Part shown: positions 43,428 through 53,258 of the stretch, one piece after another
How the letters are laid out: each line of letters opens with the position of its first letter
How positions within the stretch are numbered: position 1 is the first letter of the stretch
Assembly: GCF_035593985.1 (NCBI RefSeq)
Contig: NZ_CP141587.1
Span: forward strand, 496,001 to 560,000
Origin: Sphingomonas sp. LY29
Lineage (GTDB): Bacteria; Pseudomonadota; Alphaproteobacteria; Sphingomonadales; Sphingomonadaceae
Length of the DNA: 64,000 nt
Direction: 5' to 3'
The notes under the pieces: generated by a model
Told to the model about the DNA's origin: nothing
What the model saw: only the letters and a program-made list of their open reading frames with translations
Database searches by the model: none
Made by a program: the position numbers and the translations under genes

Positions 43428-44081
43428 ATGCTTGAAGGTCTCATTTTCGGTCGCTCCATCGCTGCCCGAAGAGCAGTGTTGCGCTCCCATTTTGACGTCC
43501 GCCGCCAGTTCGAGGAAATTGAAGAGAGCTGCATTCCCTCCTACGTGCATGCCAACCGTTTGGCCGCTTGGGTCGCCTGGCAGCGAAACAAAAAGGCGGG
43601 CGAGTTGTATCGGCGCTATGCGCCCGTCGGCCCCATCCTGGACTTTGGCGCAGCCACCGGTGAAGTCGGCCATCTAATCCCAAAACGTGGTCCGTATCTA
43701 ATTATTGAGCAGGACGAAGCTCTGGCGCGGGCCTGTGAGCAATGGCAACAGGCCACCCGGACATCGCTCGAGAAGGCTCAAGCAGGCAGCTTTGCGGCGA
43801 TCTTTGCGTTGGACTCGCTTGAACACAATGAAGACATTCCCGCCATCGTAGCGAAACTCGTTCCCTTGCTGCGATCCGATGGCGTGCTCATTCTTTCCGG
43901 CCCAACAGAGAGCGCCCTTTACCGGCTTGGGCGAAAGATCGCTGGCTTTTCAGGGCATTACCATCATTCAACCATATACGATATCGAGCGTATTGTGTCT
44001 GGGCATTTATCTCTTGTGAAAGCTCGTAAGGTGCCATTTGCGCCTGCCCTTTTCAGGGTCACGGTTTGGCGCCGCCCCTAA
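43428..44081 (+). CDS. SAM-dependent methyltransferase (class I)
   Basis: 217 residues from ATG 43428 with GGAGG eight bases upstream. Rossmann-fold motifs: ILDFGAATGEVGHLI (motif I), YLIIEQDEAL (motif II acidic residue), FAAIFALDSLEHNEDIPAIV (motif IV/V) and LRSDGVLILSGPTES. Similar enzymes are found in surface-glycan and lipid modification loci. The target is unknown. It lies 280 bases after the DUF2142 gene and is convergent with the desaturase-family gene. Confidence 0.82.
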   Translation: MLEGLIFGRSIAARRAVLRSHFDVRRQFEEIEESCIPSYVHANRLAAWVAWQRNKKAGELYRRYAPVGPILDFGAATGEVGHLIPKRGPYLIIEQDEALARACEQWQQATRTSLEKAQAGSFAAIFALDSLEHNEDIPAIVAKLVPLLRSDGVLILSGPTESALYRLGRKIAGFSGHYHHSTIYDIERIVSGHLSLVKARKVPFAPALFRVTVWRRP

Positions 44082-44202
44082 TCCGCCCTAACGTCACGAA
44101 GTTCACACTGCTGCATCAGCTTGGGCGGCGGGGAACTCTGCCGGAGATGGAGAGCGATTTTAGGTTACGTTCGAAGGGTCGGTAGCCGCGCGAGAAACGG
44201 CA

Positions 44203-45123
44203 TTACGCTTGGTCAGCAAGCGGCTTAGTTACACTCTCCTGGGGACCTTTAAATCCAAGTTCTTGAACCTGCGAGGGACACCAGATGTAGTCTGTCAGTC
44301 TTCGACGCTCGGGTAGTCCTGATACACCAGTGTCAGGCCACTCATCGCGCTCCGGGAAGTAAGCAGTGCCAAACAGCTGGTCCCAGATAGAAGATCGCTC
44401 TCCAAAGTTTTTATCGAAATGCCGTTCTTCGATCGAGTGGTGTATTCGATGGAGGCGGTTATCGACGAAAATGCGATTGAATATCCCTAAATGGATACGC
44501 GTGTTCGAGTGGATGAAGGCTCCTTGCAACCACATTAAAAACGCAAGAACTACAAAGGTCGGTGTATCCATACCGATAAGTACTGCCATCGGAAACGCCG
44601 CGAGAAACGTCCCAAAGATTGGATCAGTCCAGTGGTGATACGAATTTATTGCACTTAATTCTTCGATGGAGTGATGAACTGCATGAAAGCGCCAAAAGAA
44701 TTTATGCTGAGCCCTGTGCTTCCAATAATGGAAGAAGTCTAGAATCGTCAGATTCACGATCGGCCACAGAACGTAATTGAATGGGCCCAATCCCGACGCA
44801 GCATAAAGAGTTTCGCCGTCAATCTTAATGAGCGGGAATAATTGCGAGTTTTCGAAGGTAAGTTTTAGCAAAAGGGCAGTCAATGCGAGAGATGCCAGAT
44901 AGAATGGCCAAAACTTTATAGATGTAAGTTGCGATCGAGAAGAGAATGCTGTCCGCGGCGCCAACATCTCCACGAGACGCATCACACTGTGGGCTGTAAC
45001 GACACTCACGATGAGGCCGAAGAGTCCCCACGCATAGTCCAGAATCACCAGCACCCCCTGTTCGACGTCCTCTTGCACTATACGGGATTGGTTAAGAAAT
45101 TCGAGATAGATAAATCTTGGCAA
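44203..45123 (-). CDS. Sterol desaturase / fatty acid hydroxylase family membrane protein
   Basis: 306 residues with four to five membrane helices and the eight-His di-iron clusters of the family: HYWKHRAQHKFFWRFHAVHH and NRLHRIHHSIEERHFDKNFG, followed by WDQLFGTAY. These enzymes hydroxylate or desaturate lipid chains at the membrane face, using O2. In sphingomonads the family includes sphingolipid, carotenoid and hopanoid-modifying members; the substrate here cannot be told. It stands alone, convergent with the methyltransferase. Confidence 0.88.
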   Translation of the reverse strand: MPRFIYLEFLNQSRIVQEDVEQGVLVILDYAWGLFGLIVSVVTAHSVMRLVEMLAPRTAFSSRSQLTSIKFWPFYLASLALTALLLKLTFENSQLFPLIKIDGETLYAASGLGPFNYVLWPIVNLTILDFFHYWKHRAQHKFFWRFHAVHHSIEELSAINSYHHWTDPIFGTFLAAFPMAVLIGMDTPTFVVLAFLMWLQGAFIHSNTRIHLGIFNRIFVDNRLHRIHHSIEERHFDKNFGERSSIWDQLFGTAYFPERDEWPDTGVSGLPERRRLTDYIWCPSQVQELGFKGPQESVTKPLADQA

Positions 45124-45723
45124 CTCGGAAGCTTGGTTGAGGCGAGCTGATATTTTCTCTGATCAAGAGCCCATTCTGACCGCATGAAGTGGATCGCCCC
45201 GTTCACTGCTTATCCGACTTCCGCTTGCGGACATCTGGGAGACCCCCTTCTCCAAGCACGACCAAATACCTACCGCCCCAGCCTGCTGCAACGTCATGGT
45301 AGATCAGAAGGTCTGAACGTTGACCAGCGGGTCGTCGGCTCGGGCACTCTTAGCACCTGCAAGGGCTTTACGGCTTCCGTGACGACTGGTTCGCGGCTGA
45401 ACCGCAGCCGCCGTTTGCAACTAGGGATGCCGTGGCCTTTAGCCGATAGTAGAAGTGTCCGCTCTCCACCACTGCAGATTTCAATCACTTCGGGGGCGAC
45501 GGATAAGCCCTGATTGCGGACACGAAGCGGCACTTCCTTTGCGACGGCGACGCCGTAGCTCACCTCTTACTCTACGGAATCCTGAGCTTCTGCAGTTTTG
45601 GTTGGCAGCCTCGTCCCAACCGGACCGATGGAATTATTGCTATTATTTTTCAGTACACCGGTTATCTATGGTGGATATCAGTTGCGTCGTGCCGTGGACG
45701 CACGACAACCGGCGGGGGGCTCA
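45124..45723. other. Intergenic region before the RTX gene
   Basis: About 600 bases with no supported gene on either strand. The RTX frame is open back to 45598, but upstream of ATG 45724 no ribosome site is apparent. Confidence 0.45.
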
Positions 45724-48546
45724 ATGCGTAATATCGATCGTGGCGACCAATTCACTCATCAAAAGAGTCACGAGCGCTGGTTGCTCGAAGACGATGCTAG
45801 CGAAAACATATTCGCCGTCGAAGCGGAGGCTGTTCAGCTGGTTGCCGGCGATATTGCATTTACTGCCTACGAAAGCGACACATCGACGCAGAACGGAAAG
45901 TATTTTGAATTCGTTCTGCTCCGAGATGTCCCGAGTGGGACTTCGATCTGGTTTACGGACAATGGCTATCGCACCGACACGGGCACATTCCGCACGGCCG
46001 AGGAATTCCTCCGCTGGACTGCACAAACAGACCTTCCTGCCGGAACAAAGGTGTCGTTTCTCCTTGAGAACGATGGCGCCAACGCGGCAAGCGCAGAGTG
46101 GAGCAATGTTACATATTTCGGCACTGCTTCCAGCGTCGCGGCGCTTAACTTTGGTAATGCGGGTGACCAGATTCATGCATTTGTCGACCCCGTCTTCGGC
46201 ACATTAGACAGCGTCGGCGGGACGGCCATTGCGTCGCTTGACGCGTCGACTGGGTATCAGAGTTCGTACACGGGTACGGGCCTTGCCACCTTGACGGGCC
46301 TGCCTTCTGGCCTGTCCGTCGGCTCGACCGCCATCGCCATGGGCAATTTCGACAATGGTAGGTACACCGGTTCATTAAGTGGCACGCCGGAGGAGATCCG
46401 CGCAGCCGTAAACAACGTCGCGAATTGGACGACCAACAATCTTTCAATGAACACGCCCGCGTTCACGCAAAAATTCGCGGGCGATATCGCGGAATATGTT
46501 GAGGGATCGACGGCTGTTGCGATTGACGTTGGCCAGGATCTGCTGCTCTTTGACGACAGCTTCAACATGAACAACGGCTCGCTGACGATCGCGATTTCCG
46601 GCGGCAAGTCGGCTGCGCAGGACGAGCTGGAAATTGCCTCAGGCGGGAGCGTCACAGTCACGTCGGGTAGCGTAAGCGTCAATGGGACAGTAATTGGCAC
46701 AGTCGTCGGCGGTGGCGCCGGCGGTAGCGACCTCATCTTCACTTTCGCGACCACCGGGGTTACCGCGGCGGCCGTGCAGGAAGTCCTGCGTAGCATCACC
46801 TACCGCAATAGCAGCGATAGCCCGACGTCGGCGCAGCGCACGATCACCACCACGCTTCTCGATGGCGATTTCGCGAACAATAACGGTGCGGACACGATGA
46901 TCGTGACGACCGCTGTTAACGTGACGGCTCTGCCCGAAGTGGCAATTTCCGACGTCTCGCAAAAGGAAGGTAACAGCGGGACGACTCTGCTGACCTTTAC
47001 CGTCACTAGAACCGGAGGCCCGGACGCCTTCACGGTTGACTTTGCAACGGTGAACGGCACGGCCACGGCCGGCAGCGATCTGGTGGCGGCCGCCGGAACA
47101 CTGAGTTTTGCTCTGGGCGAGAACGTCAAGACAGTCACTGTGACGGTCAATGGCGATATCCAGCTCGAGAGCGACGAAAACTTCACTGTCGTACTGAGCA
47201 ATGCCACAGCCGGCACCGCCATAATCGACGGAAGCGCAAGCGGGACGATCCTCGACGATGACGCCACCGGCGACTCCGGTGATAACGTCCTGACGGGCAC
47301 CGCTGGCGACGATACCTTCCTGCTTCAGCAGGGTGGCAACGACACTGTTTTTGGCCTCGACGGCAATGACGGATTTTACTTTGGCGGCGCTTACACGTCT
47401 GCGGATGTCGTGGACGGGGGTGCAGGCGCTCGCGATCAGATCGGTCTGCAAGGAGATTATAGCGGCGGAGTGACGCTGGGCAGCATAAACGATGTTGAAT
47501 TGGTCGTGATGCTGTCGGGCACTGACGCCCGCTTTGGCGATACTGCCGGCAACCTTTATGACTATCGGATCACAACGACTGACGCGTCTCTCGCTGCCGG
47601 CAAAAATCTAGTTCTGCAGGGTAACACATTGCAGGCTGGCGAGGACTTTACCTTCAACGGTTCCGCCGAGACTGACGGCAGCTTTACCGTTTACGGTGGT
47701 TTCGGTGTGGACAACTTCACCGGGGGCTCCGGTGCCGCTGGGGACGGTTTCTTCTTTGGACAGGGACGGTTCGGAAGCAGCGACGTCATCAATGGCGGCG
47801 GCGGCCTCGACCAACTTGGTTTGCAGGGGAATTTCACCGGTGCCAACGCAATCACCTTCGGCGCGGCTCAGCTGACCAGCGTCGAATTCATCGTCCTCTT
47901 GAGTGCCGCGGACACCCGTTTCGGGGCGGCCGGCGGCACGGCGGCGTACCAGCTGACCATGAATGACCTGAACGTCGCGACCGGCCAGCAGATGGTCGTC
48001 TCGGCCAACACTCTTGCGATAGGAGAGACGTTCACGTTCAACGGCTCAGCCGAGACCAATGGCTCGTTCCAAATCTTCTCGGGCGCGGGCAACGACAGTA
48101 TAACCGGCAGTCAAAATGCGGACGAGATCTACGGAGGAGTCGGCAACGACGTGTTAACCGGCGGTGCGGGCAACGACGTGATCGTCGGAGGTGCCCAAGG
48201 CGACACATTGACCGGCGGGGCTGGGAACGACGTCTTCCGTTACTTCGCGCTTACCGACTCGAACTCGACGGAACGCGATGGCATCCAAGATTTCAACAAT
48301 GGCGATCTGATCGATCTATCGCGCCTCGACGCTAACAGCCTGCTGGCAGGCGATCAGGCTTTCACCTTCGTCGGCACGTCTGCCTTCAGCGGTATTGCCG
48401 GCGAACTACGATACGAGAATATCTCGCTTGGCGGTCCGATTTGGCTGGTCCAAGCTGACGTAAACGGCGACTCTATTTCCGACTTTGAAATCGTATTGGT
48501 GATCAGTCCTGCCGACGCGATCACGCCAAGCGACTTTTTATTCTAG
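45724..48546 (+). CDS. Large Calx-beta / RTX repeat protein, probable type I secretion substrate
   Basis: 940 residues from ATG 45724 (GGGGGG upstream). No signal peptide. The N-terminal part (about 35-180) has a lamin-tail-like beta domain (GDIAFTAYESDT, FEFVLLRDVPSGTSIWFTDN). Then cadherin-like beta modules, a Calx-beta domain at about 400-510 (SDVSQKEGNSGTTLLTFTVT, DFATVNGTATAGSDL, SGTILDDD), two related repeats (FTFNGSAETDGSFTVYGGFG and FTFNGSAETNGSFQIFSGAG) and C-terminal RTX nonapeptides (GGVGNDVLTGGAGNDVIVGG, about 789-839), followed by the FNNGDLIDLSRLDAN region typical of the C-terminal export signal. Calcium-dependent folding outside the cell is expected. No ABC/MFP/TolC exporter genes are near. 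Confidence 0.88.
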   Translation: MRNIDRGDQFTHQKSHERWLLEDDASENIFAVEAEAVQLVAGDIAFTAYESDTSTQNGKYFEFVLLRDVPSGTSIWFTDNGYRTDTGTFRTAEEFLRWTAQTDLPAGTKVSFLLENDGANAASAEWSNVTYFGTASSVAALNFGNAGDQIHAFVDPVFGTLDSVGGTAIASLDASTGYQSSYTGTGLATLTGLPSGLSVGSTAIAMGNFDNGRYTGSLSGTPEEIRAAVNNVANWTTNNLSMNTPAFTQKFAGDIAEYVEGSTAVAIDVGQDLLLFDDSFNMNNGSLTIAISGGKSAAQDELEIASGGSVTVTSGSVSVNGTVIGTVVGGGAGGSDLIFTFATTGVTAAAVQEVLRSITYRNSSDSPTSAQRTITTTLLDGDFANNNGADTMIVTTAVNVTALPEVAISDVSQKEGNSGTTLLTFTVTRTGGPDAFTVDFATVNGTATAGSDLVAAAGTLSFALGENVKTVTVTVNGDIQLESDENFTVVLSNATAGTAIIDGSASGTILDDDATGDSGDNVLTGTAGDDTFLLQQGGNDTVFGLDGNDGFYFGGAYTSADVVDGGAGARDQIGLQGDYSGGVTLGSINDVELVVMLSGTDARFGDTAGNLYDYRITTTDASLAAGKNLVLQGNTLQAGEDFTFNGSAETDGSFTVYGGFGVDNFTGGSGAAGDGFFFGQGRFGSSDVINGGGGLDQLGLQGNFTGANAITFGAAQLTSVEFIVLLSAADTRFGAAGGTAAYQLTMNDLNVATGQQMVVSANTLAIGETFTFNGSAETNGSFQIFSGAGNDSITGSQNADEIYGGVGNDVLTGGAGNDVIVGGAQGDTLTGGAGNDVFRYFALTDSNSTERDGIQDFNNGDLIDLSRLDANSLLAGDQAFTFVGTSAFSGIAGELRYENISLGGPIWLVQADVNGDSISDFEIVLVISPADAITPSDFLF

Positions 48547-48596
48547 GTCTTGATCGTTCAGCGACCACTCGACAGCGCATCGCCGCCAGGCGGAGG

Positions 48597-50279
48597 CTAA
48601 CCAGCTTTCGCCTGAATGACGAAAGCGGCCAACGCTAAAGTGCGTGGGAATTCTATCCGGTAAAGGCGCTCGTCCTGCGGCGTGGGCCGCTCGAGTGTCG
48701 CAAGGCGGGTGGCCGCGGCGTCCAGCGCGGGCAGGTCAAGGAGACTGCTTAGCTCGGCATGGTCGTGAAATTCCGCGATCATGGCGCTCGCCTCGGCCCG
48801 GAAGGTGCGCATTCGGGGGATCCAATCCGCGGATTGGTATCCGCGCCGACGCTCTGACCAGTGACTGCGCGGCAGATGGTCGCGGGCAATCGGAGTAGCG
48901 ATGCCACGAATGCCGCTGGCGTTGAGCAGCGATTCCGGCAGTCGCAAGGAAAATTCGACGAGGTGTCGGTCAGCGAACGGGTCCTGCAGCGCGAGCTGCC
49001 AGCGCTCCTCTATGCCTCGCAACAGGGCACCCGGATTCATGGAGCGAAGGACCTCAAGTCGGCGCTCCGCCCCGGAGAGATTGGTGCCCGGATCGTCCGC
49101 CACCGGCGCAACTTCGCGCAGGAAAATATCTGGCGACACAACCGGTCCGCACGGCCGAAGCCAAGACTTCGCCTGCGAGAGGAGTTTCCGCATTGGCGAC
49201 AGATTGTCGCCGGCCATGCTGAAACTGAAGTTGCCGAACTGCGCGATCAGAAGCTTCGACGCTCCGGCAGCGCTAGCCACGTCCTGAATGCGACTGAACA
49301 ATCCGTAGTTGAACGGGTTGGGCAACGGCTGTTGGTAGCGCGCGGCTGCATGTTTGAGCGGTTCGAATGGGCTTCCCCGGGCCTCAACACGCACATGCTC
49401 GACATTTCGTAGCGCCGCTGCCGTCAGCGAGGCGATTTTGCCTTCGTCCGATAGGCGATGCTCCATCGTCGGAAGCATCGCCATCTGTGGCACACCGGTG
49501 AGCGCCAGCAATCGGCTTCCTACTGGTCGCAGGTCCGCAGCCAAGGCGGTCACGACGCCGCTGTCGAGCCCGGCGCTCAGATGGCTCGCGAGGACGGGTC
49601 CGGGATCCGCCACGGCGCGGGCGACGGACGCCTTCAGCCTGGCGTTATACTCGGCTAGCAACTCTTGCGGCTCGCCGCTCTCTGGCCCGAGGTCAGGTTG
49701 CCACCACTGGCGCCGCTCTGCCGTTCGCCCGTCGAATGTGACGATTTCGCCGGGACGGACCTGACAGACGTGCGTGTAGAAGCTGCGTTCGGAAATGGGC
49801 CCGAAGCGGAGGTCGGTGATAATCGTCTCAAGGTCTGGACGACCTACCGCGGGATCGAGAGCTCCGAATGCGTCGGCTCGGGAGCTAAATGCGATGCCGC
49901 CGTTTTGCAGCACATAGAACAGGGGTTTGAAGCCCAGTGCGTCGCGCATCAGAAGAAGGCGGCGGCGGCTCTTGTCCCAGACGGCAATGGCAAAGGCGCC
50001 TGACAGGTCCCGCAGAAATGTTTCGCTCTGATCACGGAATGCGCGAAGCAAAGCGGGACTGCCGAGTTCCTTTTCCCCGCCGAAGCGCCTAGCCACGCCT
50101 TCGCAGGCAATGGCAAAGTATTCGTCTTCCGCAAATTTGAGGGCAAATGGGCCGGCGCCTGCGATCGCACATTCCGGCGCGTCCGAGGGAGTCGAATTGC
50201 TTACAATACCCGCCCCGGCAGCCATCCGCCGGACAAGATTGCCTGCTGCTTCGCAGTGCCAATCCACATAACCCAGCAC
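48597..50279 (-). CDS. Asparagine-synthetase-like enzyme, probable lasso-peptide cyclase
   Basis: 560 residues: N-terminal class II amidotransferase-like domain lacking the catalytic Cys at position 2 (the start reads MLGYVDWHC) but with LSGAFAIAVWDKSRRRLLLM and RDALGFKPLFY, then the ATP-pyrophosphatase domain with LSAGLDSGVVTALAA (SxGLDS at 235-240). Loss of the glutaminase Cys together with a kept AMP-forming site is the pattern of lasso-peptide cyclases (McjC-type), which activate an Asp/Glu side chain for ring closure. It begins with GTG, 38 bases after a short precursor-like ORF on the same strand. Another amide-forming role, for example glycan amidation, remains possible. Confidence 0.82.
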   Translation of the reverse strand: MLGYVDWHCEAAGNLVRRMAAGAGIVSNSTPSDAPECAIAGAGPFALKFAEDEYFAIACEGVARRFGGEKELGSPALLRAFRDQSETFLRDLSGAFAIAVWDKSRRRLLLMRDALGFKPLFYVLQNGGIAFSSRADAFGALDPAVGRPDLETIITDLRFGPISERSFYTHVCQVRPGEIVTFDGRTAERRQWWQPDLGPESGEPQELLAEYNARLKASVARAVADPGPVLASHLSAGLDSGVVTALAADLRPVGSRLLALTGVPQMAMLPTMEHRLSDEGKIASLTAAALRNVEHVRVEARGSPFEPLKHAAARYQQPLPNPFNYGLFSRIQDVASAAGASKLLIAQFGNFSFSMAGDNLSPMRKLLSQAKSWLRPCGPVVSPDIFLREVAPVADDPGTNLSGAERRLEVLRSMNPGALLRGIEERWQLALQDPFADRHLVEFSLRLPESLLNASGIRGIATPIARDHLPRSHWSERRRGYQSADWIPRMRTFRAEASAMIAEFHDHAELSSLLDLPALDAAATRLATLERPTPQDERLYRIEFPRTLALAAFVIQAKAG

Positions 50280-50317
50280 GGGATGGAAGTATTAGCCTCG
50301 TCCGCCAGCCGACTCTG

Positions 50318-50452
50318 TCAGCTGCCGCGCGCGAATTGACCCTCGGGACTGACCGGATTTGGCCCGGCTTCCGCGCTCCCGGCGACGATGCGCCTAAGTA
50401 CGGGCTTCACCCAAGGCTTCTTGCCTCCATTTGCCTGTCGCGCTTCCTGCAA
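50318..50452 (-). CDS. Candidate lasso-peptide precursor (44 residues, TTG start)
   Basis: TTG 50452 has GGAG with seven bases between, a strong site. The product begins MQEARQANGGKKPWVKPVLR, resembling RiPP leaders with a KPxL motif (Trp-Val-Lys-Pro-x-Leu), continues RIVAGSAE, and ends AGPNPVSPEGQFARGS. If the core begins at that Ala, Glu9 could close a nine-residue ring, the same A-G-P...P-acid spacing as in paeninodin-type lasso peptides; starting at Gly gives an eight-residue ring to Glu8. The usual Thr at leader position -2 is absent. The stop is 38 bases before the cyclase-like gene. Recognition is by pattern, not by database. Confidence 0.62.
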   Translation of the reverse strand: MQEARQANGGKKPWVKPVLRRIVAGSAEAGPNPVSPEGQFARGS

Positions 50453-50608
50453 GCTAATTCTCCGATCCTGCAACCAATAAATGCGTATAGTGTACTGGGA
50501 GGCTTGGGGACGGAGTGTCAAGTTTTGTCGGCGCACACACTTGCATAAGCCATTTCCCGCACCCGAAAGTCATCGTCCCAAAAAGGCATCCGCAAAGCCC
50601 ACGACCGA

Positions 50609-50959
50609 CTACCAACTGCGATGAGGCTCGCAAGCCGCACCATCCCTGTCCACGTCCAACTTTTCGCGGTAGCCAGGTTCGCCGAAGTTAATGGGAGCGA
50701 CGCCAGCAGCTCGAGCGGCGGCGCAGTTTGGATAATATACGTCGGCGGGCTGGGCGTTTTCGAGACCAACGCCGTCTGAAGGCGTCATGAGACTCAGGAT
50801 CACGGACGGCGCCTTGTCGGTGGTGAGCAAGCCTAACGCCGTCAGTAGAGTAACCCCTATCACCGCCGTGAGGATCGCTTGCCGATTGATGGCATTCGGA
50901 CTTCTGTGAGGCTTCCGATGCTGGCCTCGGTCTCGACTGAACGGTGTATTATTTCTCAT
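50609..50959 (-). CDS. Excalibur-domain protein (calcium-binding)
   Basis: About 116 residues from ATG 50959; an upstream in-frame start at 50998 is possible. A membrane helix or uncleaved signal lies near residues 28-48 (AILTAVIGVTLLTALGLLTT). The C-terminus is a typical excalibur domain: YYPNCAAARAAGVAPINFGE, then PGYREKLDVDRDGAACE, with the DxDxDG-like calcium loop and a Cys pair. Such domains are often fused to or encoded with surface nucleases. No operon partner is evident; the lasso-like genes are downstream on the same strand. Confidence 0.8.
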   Translation of the reverse strand: MRNNTPFSRDRGQHRKPHRSPNAINRQAILTAVIGVTLLTALGLLTTDKAPSVILSLMTPSDGVGLENAQPADVYYPNCAAARAAGVAPINFGEPGYREKLDVDRDGAACEPHRSW

Positions 50960-51185
50960 GGCCCGACAAATAAGACGAGTTAGTAAATACACTCTCAAAC
51001 AGATTTGCGCGCGAACGGAGTGCGAAGACCGCCCGTCCGCTTTCCAACGCTAATCAGCCTTCGATCACCAACGTATTGAAACGTGCCCGATATCTCGATC
51101 AAGCCGAACTCAGACTTTCCGGGGTCAGACGTCAAACTCCCGCGCGAAAGCATTACTGGCGGTACCCCTGATATGACAATTTCGA

Positions 51186-53258
51186 CTATGCCGGAGAATT
51201 TCCACCAGACTTGTCCGAATTTGGTTCAGACACAAGATTGATCGCAGCTGTGACAGCTTCGATTTCAAATGGTTTCAGCAGGACTGCCACATTCTCCGGT
51301 GTATCCAGCCCCGTATCGCCATCCGCGTAGCCAGTGACGATGATTGCCGGCAGGTCACTCCGACATTCCCGCATCCGTCGGATCAGTTCCAGACCGTTGA
51401 GATTGGGCATGGCGTAATCGGTGATGACGATATCGAAGTCTGATGGGGCCTGGCGGATAGCGGCCAAGGCATCCTCGCCACTGTCAAATTCCTTTACGCG
51501 ATGCCCCAAATCTTCAAGCATGCCGGCAGTCGCCGTGCGGACTTCATCATGATCGTCGACAAGGATCACTCGGCAAGAAGCGCAGGTCTGTTGAAGCGTC
51601 TCATTCGCCCGCCCGTCCTTTTGGCGGACGTCGAGCGCGCGGGGGAGCCAGATCCTCGCCGCACTGCCCTTCCCGACCTCGCTCTCAATCTCAAACGTGC
51701 CGCCTGATTGCCTCGCGAAACCGTATACCATGCTGAGACCAAGGCCGGTCCCCTTGCCCAAATCCTTGGTCGTGAAGAATGGCTCCATGACCTTTCGTAG
51801 GTCTTCCCGGGAAATGCCGCAGCCTGCGTCACGCACCTCGAACAAGACGTAATCGCCCTCGGCCAATCCATCTGATAGGGTCTCAGCGGTCGTCTGGTTT
51901 ACGATCGACACCGTAATCGGACCGCCGTCAGGCATCGCATCGCGGGCATTGATAATCAGATTCATCAGGGCGAGCTCAAGCTGTGATGCGTCGGCATAGC
52001 AATTCCAGACCTTGTCCGGAATTTCCCATGTGAGCGTAACGAGACCGCCAAGAGTGTGAGCCAGTAAGTCGTCGACCGCCGCCGCCAGGTCTGCCGGCTC
52101 AACATGGCCGGGCTGAAGCTGCTGGCGTCTTGCAAAAGCCAACAGTCGACTGACTAGATCACTTCCTTGATTGGCAGCACGCTTTGTCATCTGAAGAATT
52201 TTGAGGTGATCAGGCGCTAGATTCGCTCGGCGTTCGATCATTCCGAGGCCGCCCAAAACGGCAGCGAGCAAATTGTTGAAGTCGTGCGCAATACCGCCTG
52301 TGAGCTTTCCGATCGCGTCCATCTTTTGAGAATGGACAAGTTGGTCTTCAAGGCTCTTCCGCTCGCTAACATCTGTAAGCGTCCCCGCGAACTCCGTTGC
52401 AGTCCCTGCCGCATCGGTCAGCAGAATCGCCTGATCGAGGAAGTGACGGTATTTGCCGTCGGCACACTGCCAGCGATACTCCACGGAGAGCCGGCCCGTT
52501 CGATCGCGCTCTGCCACCGCGCTGAGGACGCGATCGCGATCCTCTTCATGTAGGCGCTCTGCCCATAGTTTTGGCTGTTCCAAGACATCAGCGAACTTGA
52601 ACCCGGTTATCGCCTCGAAATTGCCGCTCACGAAATTGGGGCATCGAACGTCGCAACCTAAAGGTTCGAGATAGAGCACGATCGGCAGCGATTGAATGAT
52701 CGCCGCCTGCCGCTCTTCGGCACGGCGAAGCTCCTGTTCCGCCCGAAGGCGTTCGGCGTTCGCCCGAAGGGCGGTATCGAGCAGCTTTTGCTCTTGCGCC
52801 GCCTTTCGTTCGATTTCCTTGGTTTTGGCGAATAGGTCGACAAACACCGCTACCTTGGAACGAAGCACGACTGCGTCGACGGGCTTGAAGACGTAATCGA
52901 CTGCGCCCATCGCGTAACCGCGCATCGAATGTTCGGTCTCTTTGTTAACGGCCGACAGGAAGACGATAGGAATTCGCTTAGTCTGCTCGCGTTCTCTTAT
53001 GATCTGTGCAGTCTCGTACCCGTCCAAGCCCGGCATGAAAACGTCGAGCAGAATGACGGCGAACTCGCCCTTCAAAAGTTGTCGAAGAGCCTCTTCGCCG
53101 GAGTTCGCAACGACGACCTCGCCGATGTCCTCGAGCACCGTCGAAACTGCAAGCAGATTGCGCTCGTCGTCGTCGACGACGAGGACCCTTGGCCGAGGAA
53201 GCGTATGCTCTACCGTCGGTTGAGATTGCCGGTCAGTCGAGTTCACTGATTCATTCAT
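51186..53258 (-). CDS. Hybrid histidine kinase (receiver-PAS-HisKA-HATPase-receiver)
   Basis: 690 residues, soluble. N-terminal receiver ([10 protein letters not shown], Asp72 in [22 protein letters not shown]), helical linker, PAS/PAC with aromatic-rich core ([20 protein letters not shown]), HisKA of the HDFNNLL type ([20 protein letters not shown]), HATPase ([41 protein letters not shown]), and a C-terminal receiver ([32 protein letters not shown]). Its start overlaps the stop of the giant HAMP kinase by 4 bases, so both are made from one message and probably exchange phosphate. Confidence 0.92.
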   Translation of the reverse strand: MNESVNSTDRQSQPTVEHTLPRPRVLVVDDDERNLLAVSTVLEDIGEVVVANSGEEALRQLLKGEFAVILLDVFMPGLDGYETAQIIREREQTKRIPIVFLSAVNKETEHSMRGYAMGAVDYVFKPVDAVVLRSKVAVFVDLFAKTKEIERKAAQEQKLLDTALRANAERLRAEQELRRAEERQAAIIQSLPIVLYLEPLGCDVRCPNFVSGNFEAITGFKFADVLEQPKLWAERLHEEDRDRVLSAVAERDRTGRLSVEYRWQCADGKYRHFLDQAILLTDAAGTATEFAGTLTDVSERKSLEDQLVHSQKMDAIGKLTGGIAHDFNNLLAAVLGGLGMIERRANLAPDHLKILQMTKRAANQGSDLVSRLLAFARRQQLQPGHVEPADLAAAVDDLLAHTLGGLVTLTWEIPDKVWNCYADASQLELALMNLIINARDAMPDGGPITVSIVNQTTAETLSDGLAEGDYVLFEVRDAGCGISREDLRKVMEPFFTTKDLGKGTGLGLSMVYGFARQSGGTFEIESEVGKGSAARIWLPRALDVRQKDGRANETLQQTCASCRVILVDDHDEVRTATAGMLEDLGHRVKEFDSGEDALAAIRQAPSDFDIVITDYAMPNLNGLELIRRMRECRSDLPAIIVTGYADGDTGLDTPENVAVLLKPFEIEAVTAAINLVSEPNSDKSGGNSPA

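Noticed and set aside
46639..47451. 270-codon minus-strand frame antisense to the RTX gene
   Set aside because: The plus strand carries clear Calx-beta sequence; the antisense product has no domain and Arg/Val bias typical of shadows.
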